Assembly (NCBI GenBank): GCA_022575985.1
Contig: JAKSXM010000272.1
Location: forward strand, 3,162,001-3,226,000
Source: Anagrus nilaparvatae
Taxonomy: Eukaryota > Arthropoda > Insecta > Hymenoptera > Mymaridae
DNA length: 64,000 nucleotides
Direction: 5' to 3'
Position numbers and translations under genes: made by a program. Position 1 is the first letter of the stretch. The number at the start of each line of letters is the position of its first letter. Shown here one piece after another: positions 42,617 through 54,915 of the stretch. Below the pieces are notes generated by a model that saw only the letters and a program-made list of their open reading frames with translations, was not told where the DNA came from and made no database searches.

Positions 42617-43880
42617 AGGTATAACCCACTCAACTCCCCACCCTATTACCTTTGACACATACTTTCCCGAATCTCTTGAGGTATAACTTCAGCCCAGGAC
42701 GTGCCACCCGCAAATCTTCATTTGCCCATCCTGCCTAAAAAAAATAATACTAAAAATTTAAAAAAATTAACCACAAAGCCCATTTAGGGCGTTTCCTGTA
42801 TTTGAGGAAACCCTTTCTATTTTTTTCGCTTCAGCGTGGTCCGTACGCAATCTGTTATCTTGTATCAGTTTTCGGTAGTACGTAGCATTTCCTAGACCAC
42901 ACTCTCTAGCCTACATTCGCGGAGAGCTGGTCACCCATCGGCGAAGCTCGTACACGAAAATAAGGTATGTTCCGCAGTGTCTACTTTACCCACGCAGTGG
43001 AAGCACTGCGCTGTTCCTACCTTGCCCCATTTAAAGAGCTGGCTACGGAAGTATCTATGGTTAGACAGGAATTGAGTGAGGTAGAAATCCACCTTCCCAT
43101 ATCCCCGGTCAATCCATGCCCTGAGGTCGATTATGAGCCTGTGTTTCCACCACCCCCTTTTGTCGCCATTCGATCGTCGCTGCCACGCATCCATAGTGCT
43201 GGAACGTGCGGCGACTTAAGCCGTTTCGCGTGACTTCACGTAACTATGGTATACGTTTTAACGCTCGATAAGAATAATTCCCGCAATGACCTTGATCGCC
43301 GGTTCGGATACCGTTCGGTACGCACAAGCTATCCGAAATGCTTCTTGCAAAGATTATCTTGCAGTACTTTTTCATCTGGACGATGTCCGCCCATATCTCT
43401 GCTCCATATAGCAGGATGGAGTTAACTGTAGACATTAGAAACTTTTGCCTTCCTTATCTAGGCCTTCCAATATTTATCATTAACCGCGCCAGGGATGGCG
43501 TCACCTTAGCAGCCTTTTCACATTACTTCTTTTACTGGGCACTGAAGGCCAGCTTGTTTTCAAGAAAGACCCTAAAATATCTTACATGTGGCCTAGTAAA
43601 AATCGTGTGAGGATTCCCATTTTCTTCAAATTTTATATCGATTTCAGTAGGAACCCTTCAACGGGTCAAAAAAACAATCTCTGTTTTTGGGATTGCCAGC
43701 TGAAGCCCGTGTTACTCCATCCACCGGTTGATCAGGTTCATGGCCTCATTCAGCCGTGACTGAGCCTCGGTCCTATCATTGGCTACCTAAGGCAACGTTG
43801 TCCACGTATCGATCAGGGAGGCTCCTACCGGGAGATTGATTCTCAACAGGTCGTCATAAAAGGTATTCCAAAGATCGTTT
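42617..43880 (-). pseudogene. R1-type non-LTR retrotransposon, 5'-truncated (copy 1)
   Basis: Minus-strand RT remains: YDDLLRINLPVGASLI, then a damaged catalytic loop (YVDN instead of YxDD, with a frameshift), NEAMNLINRWME, LQLAIPKTEIVFLT, PHVRYFRVFLENKLAF, SILLYGAEIWADI, and the C-terminal KVDFYLTQFLSNHRYFRSQL followed by the Cys-His finger CFHCVGKVDTAEHTLFSC. In-frame stops are present throughout. The left edge abuts the polymerase pseudogene; the right edge is lost in a poly-T. The same family as 47382-48020. Such elements of the R1 clade insert by target-primed reverse transcription and are commonly 5'-truncated. Confidence 0.87.
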
Positions 43881-45051
43881 TTTTTTTCAAAGTGAGTATA
43901 ACTCTTTTCGAAATACTAGCTTTTTTATAAAAAAATGTAGAATAATGATTAATTTTTTAGCAAGATATTAAATTTTTAAACGGCTTATTATAGTACTCTC
44001 CTCCTTGATCCGTGCAAACATTTTGAGGAATAGATTTCATATTTTTTTTAATGTTTTCAAAATTCAAGTTTATAGTCTAACATTTCATTTGAAAAAAATA
44101 TTTTTAAAATTATAAATACTACTTTAAGTTTCCTTTGTGGATATTTAATTTATTTAAAAATTCATTAAAAAATTTATTTTGCAAATGTATTTGAAATTTA
44201 CTATAATTTATTATTTTACTTATCTGCACATTTTAAAAGATTAAAAAAAAAATTGTTTAATTATGAGTGATTCTTAGTGAATTCAGAAAAAGTTTCCAGA
44301 TCGGATCGCTGAAACCGGCTAAAAAGTTTTTCTTGCCAATTACCTATCCAAAATGGACTATGTCCACAAATTTTAGCGTTTAATATTGAAAATTAAGCCG
44401 AGGGCGAATTTTTGAGAAAAAAAATACGTATTCATCTTTCCTCAGCCGCTCAATCTTCTTTTATATGCCATTCCTTCTAAAAACGAATAAAAATTATGAA
44501 AAAAGAGGTACTATAGTAAAATTTCTTTAAGAATCCAGTCCTGCCATTAGTTTTTGTAAATACCTACACGGGGAGCCGAAAAAATCGATAAATTCACAGG
44601 ATATTTTACGGAAGCTACAGAAAAATTGTATATTCGAATTTTTTATTAAGTTTCTCAGAAAAAACGTGCTTTTAAATATATTATCAGATGCCATATCAAC
44701 CTAGATGCGATCGAACTTCCTAGACCCTAAAATAATCGAAAAATCGTAAATTTTCCTCAACTTTTCTCATTTTTTTTTCAGTTTTTTGAATTTTCTGCTC
44801 TAGATGACTCCAAATGATTTAAATAAGGAAAAATTCGAATTCCTAGGGAAATGTCACGTACTTTCTTTATTTAAATATTTTTTTTACGATTTTAATGTCA
44901 GAAATTTCTCAATTACCCTGTAAACAGTAAAAACTACCCTTTTTTAGGGGTTGTTTTTGAATATTTTGGGATTTTTGCTAAAGTTTTCAAATGAATGCCA
45001 TTTTCTTAGGAAAATTAATGAAGATTTTTTTTTATTTTATTATGGACTGAA
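43881..45051. other. Non-coding A+T-rich stretch
   Basis: No gene or terminal repeat recognised. Confidence 0.5.
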
Positions 45052-45650
45052 ATTGAGATATAAGGTTTAATAATAGGGGGGTTAAAACTACCCCCAGAGT
45101 ATGAAAGAATGACCTTCTTATTTTTTTTGTATTTTGATCAATTTTTTGAAAATATTTTATTGCATAAAATTATTTGGAAAAATTACCCCCAAAACTACCC
45201 TTAAATTTAAAAAAAATACAAAAAATTAAAATTATTTGTTATTAAATTTTTTTTTGCCCCTTTTCGTTTTACAGCCAAAAAAGTAACAAGATTTGCAATC
45301 CTAGGTGTAAAAAGTACCCTACAATGTACAAAAAATTGATTATGGCCCGATATTGAGATATAAGGTTTAATAATAGGGGGGTTAAAACTACTCCCAGAAT
45401 AAGAAAAAATACAAAAAACATGACCTCATTATTTTTTTTGTATTTGGATCAATTTTTCGAAAATATTTTGTCGTATATTTACTTATAAGAAATTAATTCA
45501 TCCGCTTGCCAGAGGGGGGCAAAACAACTAAAAAAATGAAAAAAAAGTTATTAAGTTTTTTTTGTTTCCCCTTATCGTTTTACAGCCAAAAAAGTAACAA
45601 TATTTGTAACCCTGGGGGCGAAAAGTACCCCAAAATGTAAAAAAAATTGA
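45052..45650. repeat. Tandem duplication, 2 x ~300 bp
   Basis: Both copies run attgagatataaggttta, ataataggggggttaaaact, ttttttttgtattt(t/g)gatcaattttt, then cgttttacagccaaaaaagt and aagtacccta/caaaatgta. Copies at about 45052-45350 and 45351-45650; moderately diverged. Confidence 0.85.
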
Positions 45651-46110
45651 AAAAAGTCGTAATGTAAATTTTTTAAAGTCCCTAAATGAAAATTATTCAA
45701 AGTCCGTAAATGAAAATAATTTATACTTCTAAATCTGAACTCAAATAATTCTAAGTCTCTAAATTAAAATAATTCTAAGTTCATTCCTCCCCCCTCCCCC
45801 AATAACGTGCCTAAAAAACCCCCTGCCTATAAACATTTTTCGTGCAAAAATTTTTCGTTAAATTAAATATTTACACGAAAAAAACACAAACCTTTGATTA
45901 TTGTACCTTTTTTATTACTTACTTAAGGTTTTACGGCTAATTTACAGTTGAAAAAAGTCGGAATTTGAATTTTTATAGCAGCATTTTATTGAGTTATCAT
46001 GTAAACATATAAGGTACTGTACGAAAATTTTTCATAACATTTAGAAATAGAGGGGCATAATGGATTAACCCATTAAGTCCGAAGGCCTTTTTTACGTGTC
46101 GATTTGTAAA
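45651..46110. other. Non-coding stretch with short internal repeats
   Basis: Contains a few copies of (a)aattattcaaagtccgtaaatg / aataattctaagtctctaaatt-like strings near 45660-45780. No gene. Confidence 0.55.
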
Positions 46111-46804
46111 CCGCTTCAAAAAATATATTATATACTAGAAATTATAAATAAAATGATGGTCCCTTAAGTAAAAAGAGTTGCTTTTTAAGAATCTGAGGTC
46201 AGATTTTCGATTTAGACTTCTGGAAAGTCAGTACAGCGGGTCAAAGTTGGCCAAAATGATAAATAAAACGTTACATAAAAGACCTGATTACTATGTTACA
46301 AAACGCTGTAATTTTACTAAAAACCGGTACATTTCCATTTATTTAATATTTAGAACTTATATTTTCACCACAAGAAAAAAATTTAATTTTGGAAAGTGAA
46401 AATATAATTTTTCATTCGCATCCAGAGTCCATATAAAAGTATCTTATACTTACTCGTATATTATCTTTAATTTTAGCATTATTAACTTTTTCCAACAAAT
46501 TTTCCTCGAAATTTTCCGTTCACCATTTTGGAAATTTTTTCTCGCGTTGAAAATATAAGTTCTAAACATTAAATAAATAAAAATGTAGCGGTTTTTAGTA
46601 AAATTACAGCGTTTTGTAACATAATAATTAAGGCTTTTACGTAATGTTTTTTTTATAATTTTGGCCAACTTTGACCCGATGTACTGACTTTCCAGAAGTT
46701 TAAATTGAAAATCTGACCTCAGATTCTTAAAAAGCAACTCTTTTTACTTAAGGGACCATCATTTTATTTATAATTTCTAGTATATAATATATTTTTTGAA
46801 GCGG
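46111..46804. mobile_element. Fold-back (inverted-repeat) element, ~694 bp
   Basis: Arms of ~310 bp: left begins ccgcttcaaaaaatatatt, right ends with its complement. Shared strings include aatgatggtcccttaagtaa, aagagttgctttttaagaat, tcaaagttggccaaaat and cttatattttca. The two similar ORFs read on opposite strands (46178-46399 and 46450-46737) are mirror images of the arms, not genes. TA lies beside both ends but with two unpaired bases on the left, so its class is uncertain. Confidence 0.85.
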
Positions 46805-47381
46805 TAAAAAGCTTATTATGTTTTTTAATCTGCCATCTCGGAAAATTGGAAAAAATGCTAGGACGAAAAAATTAATATTTTCATTCAAAAAAATGATTTT
46901 CTTAACCTCAAAAACCCCCAGGTAATGCAGGAAGTTCCTTGATTAAAGGAGTTATAACTCTCTGAGCCAGAGATTAGTATTACTGGTTATGTTTGTTAGA
47001 GTAACTGCACAAACACAAAAAAATGTAAAAAAACAAGGAAAATCAGAATTTTTTAAATCCATTGCGATGAACTCATTTATACTAAAGCCTAAAGATTTTT
47101 AGAATCCAAATCTAAACTTATTTGACTTGTACAAGTTCATTTAGTGCGGGAAAATTCAGAAAAACTATTGAAAATGATGAAAATCCGACTTTTGTACTTG
47201 AGGCATTTGGTGCGAGCTCGTTTACATTAAAGCCTAAAAAATATTTAAATAAAAAAAGTATGTAAAAAAAGTACGAAAAAAAAAGTAGGTAAACGTATGT
47301 AAAAGTATGTAAAATAAAATTATTAATACTTTTTGATATTCAAATGCATTAATTTAATTTTTTGAATTATTAATAATTATA
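46805..47381. other. Non-coding A+T-rich stretch
   Basis: No gene recognised; ends in the poly-T tail of the next R1 copy. Confidence 0.5.
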
Positions 47382-48020
47382 TTTTTTTTTTTTTTTTTTT
47401 TGTCAAGGGAATCTTGTTATACTTACATGAGCCATGGAGTGTTTGCGGGCCTTTAAAGCTATTAAAGTTTCTATGACTGTCCAGTTGCACAAAGTGTACA
47501 ACTGGGAAACCGCCGGCGTTCGCGGTCGCCGGCTTCGCCCCAGATTCTTACTCGATAAACACACTATAAACCCCCCTGCGCTTGTTTGAGCCAAACCGGA
47601 ACTCCCTTTTCAGGTATAACTTCAGTTTGGGACGCGCAGCCTAGGAAACTGGTCGCTGCTTTCTCCCAGCCTAGTGACAGGGGAATCCTATTTCTTCAAC
47701 AAGGTGGCCCTTACGTACTCTGCTACTTTGTTCCAATTTTCAGAACTCCGTAGCATTTCCGGGACCACCGTCTTTGGCCTCCAAATCGGAAAGGGCGGGC
47801 GCCCTTCGACGTAGTGCACACATCCGAAGAAAGTGTGCTCCACTTTATCCTTCATGCCTGGGCAGTGCAAGCACTCCTCTGTTGCCACCTTATGCCAATG
47901 TTTTAACATGACACGGAAATACCTGTGTCCAGTTAAAAATTGGGTGAGGTAAAAATCCACCTCCCCGTGCTGTCGCCCAGTCCATGCCTGCAGATCTGAA
48001 ATCAGTGTGCGCGTGCATCA
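47382..48020 (-). pseudogene. R1-type non-LTR retrotransposon, 5'-truncated (copy 2), poly-A tailed
   Basis: A ~640-bp minus-strand fragment: poly-T 47382-47401 (its poly-A tail), ~285 bp of 3' UTR sharing ggtataacttcag with copy 1, and an open C-terminal segment (47688-47960 and upstream) with MDFYLTQFLTGHRYFRVML, CLHCPGMKDKVEHTFFGC (Cys-x2-Cys...His-x4-Cys) and a tail ending LRATLLKK-like. Better preserved than copy 1, so probably a later insertion. Typical dead-on-arrival copy. Confidence 0.87.
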
Positions 48021-48500
48021 GTGTCATTAACTACAAGTATGCGAACTTATGAATCCATGCATTTTTATATTTTCCTTTCTCTACTTACTAAATAGTGCTA
48101 CTTGCGGCGCCCAGTGGGGCAAAACGGTCAAAATCGCTCTTGGGCTCAATTTTTGAGCTATTCACTTAAAACCGGTTTTAAACGACTTCTAGAAGTATCT
48201 CATTTCATGTGTCACTGCGGCTTTTTTGATTTTTTTTTTTTTTACTAATTAGCTGTCAGCCAAAAGTGCAAATTTAACAAAATTTCAAAATTAGCAAAAA
48301 TTTAAAAATTTTTTATTTTGAATTTAAAGTGTTTTACACTTAATTTGTTTACTGTTTACTCAACCTACATGTAAGGGATAATTGCGTTACATATATTTTA
48401 AATACATATTCTGTCATAAATATTGCATAAATAATTTCAGTTTTACTTGAAATTCCAATTTTTTTCTCTTTCTATAAAAATTTAACCAGAAATATATATA

Positions 48501-49140
48501 TCTCTATATATTATAAAGTAATAACCGCTGCCGCCGCTGCCGCCGCTGTCGAATGACACTTTTGGGCCATCTGACACTTTTGGGCCACACAATATGGTAC
48601 TTTTGGGCCAGTCTGACACTTTTGGGCCACGCAATATGGTACTTTTGGGCCAATATGACACTTTTGGGCCACGCAATATGGTACTTTTGGGCCACTCTGA
48701 CACTTTTGGGTCACGCAATATGGTACTTTTGGGCCATTCTGACACTTTTGGGCCACTCTGACACTTTTGGGCCACTCTGATACTTTTGGGCCACTCTGAC
48801 ACTTTTGGGCCATTCTGCATCATTTCCATTTTCTTAGTTATTGACAATTTTGGGCTAATTTGATACTTTCGGGCCAATAAGATACTACTGGGCAAAACCA
48901 GCCCTTGTGGGTCTAAGTGATTTTATTTTTTTTTATTTTTAAGCCGATAAATCAATTAATTATAAACTTATTAACGAATTTTAAAATAAAAGAAAAACAA
49001 TATAATCAATATTTTTAATTGAAAGTAATTATTAAAATTGTATTTAAAATTTTACATTTTTTGTTCTCATGACTAACCCACTTTTTCAATCACTCAACGG
49101 GGGTTGGCGCGCGAAGCGCGCAGGGGGCAGAGCCCCCTAG
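48501..49140 (+). mobile_element. Non-autonomous Helitron, 640 bp, with captured minisatellite
   Basis: 5' end A|TCTCTATATATTATAAAG at 48501; 3' end with two hairpins (gcgcgcgaagcgcgc and gggggcagagccccc) and CTAG at 49137-49140, followed by T. Insertion is within a (TA)n tract of the hAT-like element, between A and T as Helitrons require. The interior holds a (GCC/GCT)n stretch (48527-48550) and a gacacttttgggcca minisatellite. Its 3' end is nearly the same as that at 36765-36802. Confidence 0.85.
48553..48820. repeat. Minisatellite of ~18-bp and ~24-bp units (acacttttgggcca / gcaatatggtacttttgggcc)
   Basis: The string cttttgggcca recurs about 14 times. Unit lengths are mostly 18 or 24 bp, all near multiples of three, so several frames stay open (137 codons on the minus strand, 75 on the plus) and give a GPKVS-WPKSTILR type repeat. 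I regard these frames as artefacts. Confidence 0.85.
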
Positions 49141-49474
49141 TATATATATATATGTATACATATATGTATACAGAATATATATATAAAACATATATAACGC
49201 AATTATCACTTATATAAAGGTTGAGTAAACAGTAAAAAAATTATAGGTGTAAAACACTTTAAATTCAAAAAATAAAATTTTAAAATTTTCGCTAGTTTTG
49301 AAATTTTGTTAAATTTGCGCTTTTGGCTGACAGCTAATTAGTTTAAAAAAAAAAATCAAAAAAGCCGCAGTGACACATGAAATTAGATACTTCTAGAAGT
49401 AGTTTAAAACCGGTTTTAAGTGAATAGCTCAAAAATTGAGTCCAAGAGCGATTTTTGACCGTTTTGCCCCACTG

Positions 49475-49651
49475 TGCGGCAGTTGTTGCAGTTGTGGGTC
49501 CTCAGAAACTGAACAATATGACGTGTAAAAATTCTCGTTACCCATTCTCGTTACCCTTATACACACGAACAAAAACACTTATTAGCAAATAAATTAGATT
49601 TTTTTAATAAACTTGGTTTTCTTTTAATAAGTAATTTAGATATAAATCGTA
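49475..49651. other. Non-coding spacer
   Basis: Contains two short copies of attctcgttaccc. Nothing else seen. Confidence 0.5.
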
Positions 49652-49861
49652 AAACATAACCTTATATAATGTGGTGCGCATTACCTCTCTCCCCTCAATT
49701 TTCATAATAAATTATTTTATATTATATTTCAAACTAGTTTCAAAAAAAGGAATTTCTCCTTCTTCTTGGACTAGCGCTCGTCCGGACCAGAGCAACAGAA
49801 ATTTACATGTGTATTTTGTTATTGTTTTTCAATTTATTTCAACAATTTTTATTTATAATTA
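49652..49861. repeat. ~210-bp repeat, inverted copy at 57826-58033
   Basis: ccttatataatgtggtgcgc ... cgctcgtccggaccagagca ... tttttatttataatta. Matches the reverse complement of 57826-58033 at nearly every base. The 60-70 codon frames on it are not genes. Confidence 0.9.
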
Positions 49862-50956
49862 ATATATAAATAATTAGCTAGTCATCCAGGAACATTAGTT
49901 TAAAGAAAATATTTTTGGGTTATCCTGAAATAATAGATATTAGCCATGTACGTAAGGTTTCATAACACGAGGTCGCTAGAAGAAAAGAAATCCTTGCAAG
50001 GTAAAAGTTTGTTATTAATATATGTGATTACAAGCGCGTAATTATGTATTTATTTTATATTAGAATTATTAATCATTATTTTTATTAGAGTCACGCATTT
50101 AATTTTATAGATTAAATAAAATAGCTTTGGAAAGCCATCGCAGGCTATATTTAATACGCGAAATAGTTGTATTAGTATGTTTGTATGTGTGTACAATTTA
50201 GTGACGTCACGTAGATTCAATTTTATAATATAAAAGTAAAAGAATCAACTACTTTTGAGTTCCGGCTTTCTAGAAAGTTAGGGAACCTCTCTTTTAAAAA
50301 GAAAACAAGTAGCGAAACTAGTTTGTAAGTTAAGTATAATGAAAAAGTGATATAAATAAATAATTATATATTGTAGAGTAAATTATGGGAAAAGGGTAAC
50401 TTTGAGCTTAGGTAATAATATATAAATAGATTATTTTACTGTTGTAATAATGAAAAATATATAATTTTTATTGAAAAAGATAAACTAGATATGATGTTTA
50501 TAAGATTATTACAAAACCGTGGGCAGCTGAAGTCTGCCATGGTATTAATAACGTGGCCTACCGTGCAATATCTTTTACTTTTATATTATAAAATTGAATC
50601 TACGTGACGTCACTAAATTGTACACACATACAAACATACTAATACAACTATTTCGCGTATTAAATATAGCCTGCGATGGCTTTCCAAAGCTATTTTATTT
50701 AATCTATAAAATTAAATGCGTGACTCTAATAAAAATAATGATTAATAATTCTAATATAAAATAAATACATAATTACGCGCTTGTAATGACATATATTAAT
50801 AACAAACTTTTACCTTGCAAGGATTTCTTTTCTTCTAGCGACCTCGTGTTATGAAACCTTACGTACATGGCTAATATCTATTATTTCAGGATAACCCAAA
50901 AATATTTTCTTTAAACTAATGTTCCTGGATGACTAGCTAATTATTTATATATTAAT
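49858..50956. mobile_element. ~1.1-kb TIR element
   Basis: Arms (49858-50240 and 50567-50956) of about 385 bp, starting attaatatataaataattag. TTAA is present at both outer ends. Shared strings include ccaggaacattagtttaaag, ttagccatgtacgtaagg, ccttgcaaggtaaaag, tggaaagccatcgcaggct and cgtgacgtcacta-type. The spacer (~325 bp) has no gene. A TGACGTCA palindrome occurs in each arm (50202-50209, 50605-50612). Confidence 0.88.
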
Positions 50957-51339
50957 ACTGCGCCATTTATGGCGCCGTTTCTAAGTTAAGTTAGAAACAC
51001 ACTAATATACAGGAAAATACTCTTTCTCTCTCATTGATAATCGCAATTCGAGCAAAAAAACTCGAAAGTCGGAATTCGAGCGAAAATACTCGCATCGCAA
51101 GAGTAATATTATAGCGTCTGCTCTCGCCCGGTATATCGAGTCGAGCGAAAATACTTACTATAATTTTTACTTCTGCACTCGTAACGTACATAAATAAATG
51201 TTATGGAGTAATATTTTTATTATTAAAAGGTTAATGGAGTATTGTTATGGATATGTTATGGATATAAAAATTATTATATTTACTTCTGCACTGGTATCGT
51301 TATCGTATAAATAAAAAGAAATTCAACTATAAAGGAAAA
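50957..51339. other. Non-coding stretch with (t)cgagcgaaaatactcg-type strings
   Basis: Between 50990 and 51180 short motifs such as ttcgagcgaaaatactcg and tcgagcgaaaatactta repeat loosely. The 66-codon minus-strand frame across it has no known motif. Confidence 0.5.
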
Positions 51340-53260
51340 AATAACCTAATTCAAAAATATAACCTAATAAGTATCATGAATCCATTGCTGGAGCAGTGTT
51401 TATTTTATTGATAATGGTTTATTCTTATAATGAATGTTTATTCCATTGATAATGGTTTATTCTTATGATGAATGTTTAAAAAGTTTAAAAACTCATTAAT
51501 TGCAGAAAACAAGTAATCAATATCTATAAGGTTAACAAGACTCATATCGTATAATAGCTAATTCCTTTTGAACATTGATCGTAAGAACAAAGACTACTCC
51601 AGTAATGGATTTCTTGATAGTTAAGTAATATTTTTATTTTTTAAATGATGAAATAACTATCTCTTTTTTTTTAGATATATGTCTAGCATGCAAATCAGTC
51701 AGCAATAAATAAAAAAAGTAAATAATTAAATGAACAATTTTTTTCTTTTAAGTTTTTAGCTTTTAACTAAGGGTTTCAAAAATATAATTCAGTTCGGCTT
51801 TACATTTACAGTCTCATGTGTATCAAAAAATCCATGACTCGAGTTGTGATTGTTCTTACAATGAATGTTCTGCAGTTTAAAAACTCATTAATTGCAGCAA
51901 AACAAGTAATAAGTATCTTAGACAGACAAGAAACATTTGGTGTATAATAGCTAAATAACCATCTCTTTTTTTTATATGTGTCCAGCATGCATCTGTCAGT
52001 TATAGCAGAAAAAAGCACATAAATAAAATAAAAAAATAAATGAAAAATTTTTTCTTTTAGGTTAGAGTTTTTAATTCAGGCTTTCAAGCATATAATATAG
52101 TTCGGCTTTATATTAACATTCTCATGTATTACTTAAGTTTTAAGAAATCCATTGCTGGAGCAGTGTTCATTCTTACGATGAATGTTCTGCAGTTTAAGAA
52201 CTCATTAATTGCAGAAAACAAGTAATCAATATCTAAGATTGACAAGAATCATATGGTGTAATAGCTGATTCCTTTTGAAACCAGAACATTGATCGAATAA
52301 AAAATATTATTCGCATTCATTCATTTTATTTTTTTTAATAATAAAAAAGCATTAAAAAAATCTCTTTTTTTTTCATATGTCTGGCATACATCTTTCTATT
52401 TAAGTAGACAACAATACATAAAAAAATAAAATAAATAAATAAATAATTTAAATATAAAAATATAAATAATTTAATAATAATTTTTTCTTATAAGTTTTTA
52501 AATTTTAACTAAGAGATTCAAAAATATAATTTAGTTCGTCATATTCGCAGTCTCATGTATTACCTAAGTATCAAGAAATCCATGTGTTTGTTCTTACAAT
52601 CAATGTTCTGGAGTTCAAAAGGAATTAGCTATTACACCAAATGTTTCTTGTCTGTCTATAAGATATTACAACATATGATTCTTGTCAGTCTTAGATATTA
52701 ATTAATTGTTTCCTGCAATTAATGAGTTTTTAAACTGCAGAACATTCATCGCAAGAAAAAACACTGCTCCAGCAATGGATTTCATGATACTTAAGTAATA
52801 CATGAGAATGTAAATATAAAGCCAAACTTAATTATAAGTTTGAAAGCCACAATTAAAAACTCAAATTTAAAAGAAAAAAATTGTTCATTTATTTATTTAT
52901 TTTTGTATGAGTATTTTTCAACTATAACTGACAGATTGAACTGTCATTATTCAAAGAAAATAAGTAAATAAATTGAGAGTTTTTGTCTTTAAGTAGAGTG
53001 TCTCTAAGTTTTTAGTTTATAATTAAAGCATTCAATAATATATTTCAGCTCAGCTTTATATTTGTAGTTTCATGTATTACTTAAGTATCAATCAAGCATG
53101 ACTCGTGTTGTGTTTGTTCTTACGATCAATGTTCTGGAGTTCGAATCAGCTATTACACCATTTTAAACGGCAGAACATTAATAAACACAATAAATATACT
53201 TAAAGCCGGACTGAATTATATTTTTGAATCCCTTAGTTAAAAGCTAACAACTTAAAAGAA
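51340..53260. repeat. Dispersed and inverted repeats around a ~320-390-bp module
   Basis: The string gaatgttctgcagtttaa(a/g)aactcattaattgcag with following aacaagtaat appears in direct orientation near 51475, 51863 and 52178. The reverse complement appears near 52690-52760, with partial pieces near 52600 and 53130. Adjacent shared parts include catgtattacttaagt, atccattgctggagcagtg and tagctaattccttttgaa. A large inverted structure centres near 52460. Confidence 0.78.
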
Positions 53261-53409
53261 AAAAATTGTTAGTAAGGGGTATAGAGTAAAATACATGTTG
53301 ACTATATGAAAGAACCTCATCATAAATTTCACTATGGAGTAAAATGGATCTCGGCTGTCCTATATTGTATGAAAAAACGAAAAATTTCACTCTATAGTAT
53401 TTTCATTTT
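53261..53409. other. Non-coding stretch
   Basis: Nothing recognised. Confidence 0.5.
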
Positions 53410-54915
53410 TTTCGGTTTTTTGCACTGAAAAAGGTTTAAAACAGTTAAAAACCTAAATATCTCATTTGGTATATAGTTCATTGAGTCAGTGGAATCAAAA
53501 TAATCTGATATTAATGGATTTAAGTAGGTTTTTGATTGGATTTTTAGAAATTTTGGCTTTATTCCAAAAAGCCATTTGAATCAGTTAAAATTCTTTATAA
53601 ACCAAGTTTTCTAACAAAAATAATTTTGATGGACCTGGATTTTCTTAAGGGTACCTTGTCTGAGTTTTCAAATAAAAAATCAATTTTTTTTTTTTATTGA
53701 CTCGTGTTCAAAAAGTATTTAAGAATATGGAAAAAAAATTGCAAATGAATCCCGCAAATAATAAAGAAATGACAGCGTCTAAAAGTGAAATTATTACCAT
53801 GCAAGAATACAAGATCCGAAACTTTAAACGCGTTTTTCTCAAAACGAACTCTTTGAAAACGGCCCAACGATAACAAAAAAACTATTGGTCCGATTTCAAA
53901 TTTTTTTTTTTAAATCGATTTATTATAAAATTCTGCATTTTTTGATCTACAATCAACCTGATCGGTAGATTTTTTTGGTCTCTAGGCTCCGTTTTGTGGC
54001 TAAAAATATGGTCAAATTTCGAGTTTTTTCTATTTACCTTCATAACTTTTTTAATTTTTAATATTTTTTATTAATTGTAGATCATTCCAAGCAAAAACTC
54101 ATGTACTTTAAGGTGTTTTTATTTTTTTTTATTATAGACGATTCTAAACCGGGTTATGATGTGGGCCAATTTGGAACTTTTTTTTTAGACACCAACTTCA
54201 GCGCCATCTCATTATATGTAAAAAAAAGAGAATATAAAAAAAAAAAATTTTGTGTGTTTATTATGAGTGTATAAAATAGCTGTGAAAAAATCTTTTTATT
54301 ATCTAATAAACTTTTTCTAAAAAACTCAAACAAGGTACCCTTAACAATTTTTATTTTTCCAAAAATCGAAAGGGTATGTATATATGGAAAATTGTCAGAT
54401 TTTTTTTCTTCAAATTTTTCGTTGTTTGATACCGAAAAAGGTTTGAAACAGTTAAAAACTTAAATCAATATGGTTTATCAGGTCAGAAGCTCAAAAAACC
54501 TAGCATAAATGGATTTAAGTAAGTTTGAAAATTTTTGGAGTTTCAGAAATTTTGGCTTTATTTGCACAAAACAATTTGAATTGGTTAAAATTCATTATAA
54601 ACCAAGTTTTCTAATAAAAAAAGTATGCTATTGAAATGGGTGAACTGGATTTTTTTGACAATTTTTATTTTGCAAAAATCAAAAGGGGTATATGGAAAAA
54701 TTTCCGATTTTTTTTTTCTTCAAATTTTCCGTTGTTTGATGCCGAAAAACGTTTGAAACAATTAAAAACTTAAATCAATATGCTTCACTGTGTCAGAGAG
54801 CCCAAAAAACCTGATATAAATGGATTTAATTGAGCTTAAAAATTTTTGGATTTTTAGAAATTTTGGCTTTATTTGCATAAAACAATTTGTATTGGTTAAA
54901 ATTCATTATAAGTAA
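53410..54915. repeat. Three copies of a ~200-300-bp module
   Basis: Copies at ~53415-53660, 54427-54725 and 54735-54915 share ccgaaaaaggtttgaaacag, ttaaaaacttaaat, aaatggatttaa, agaaattttggctttatt and ggttaaaattcattata. The gap 53660-54427 holds unrelated A+T-rich sequence. No coding potential. Confidence 0.78.

Larger units (their letters stand above)
48112..49474. mobile_element. hAT-like inverted-repeat element interrupted by a Helitron
   Basis: Arms (48112-~48395 and ~49184-49474) start cagtggggcaaaacggtc and contain tagctgtcagccaaaa, aaaccggttttaa, ttctagaagta and gtgtaaaacact pairs. The CAGTG terminus and imperfect 8-bp flanks (gcggcgcc left, tgcggcag right) fit a hAT-type MITE. A 640-bp Helitron (48501-49140) occupies its centre. 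No transposase. Confidence 0.78.

Noticed and set aside
46178..46737. Two similar ORFs on opposite strands
   Set aside because: They are mirror-image reads of the two arms of a fold-back element.
48482..48895. 137-codon minus-strand ORF with GPKVS-WPKSTIL repeats, and 75-codon plus-strand ORF
   Set aside because: Open only because minisatellite units have lengths divisible by three; several frames are open at once and no start or codon bias supports a protein.
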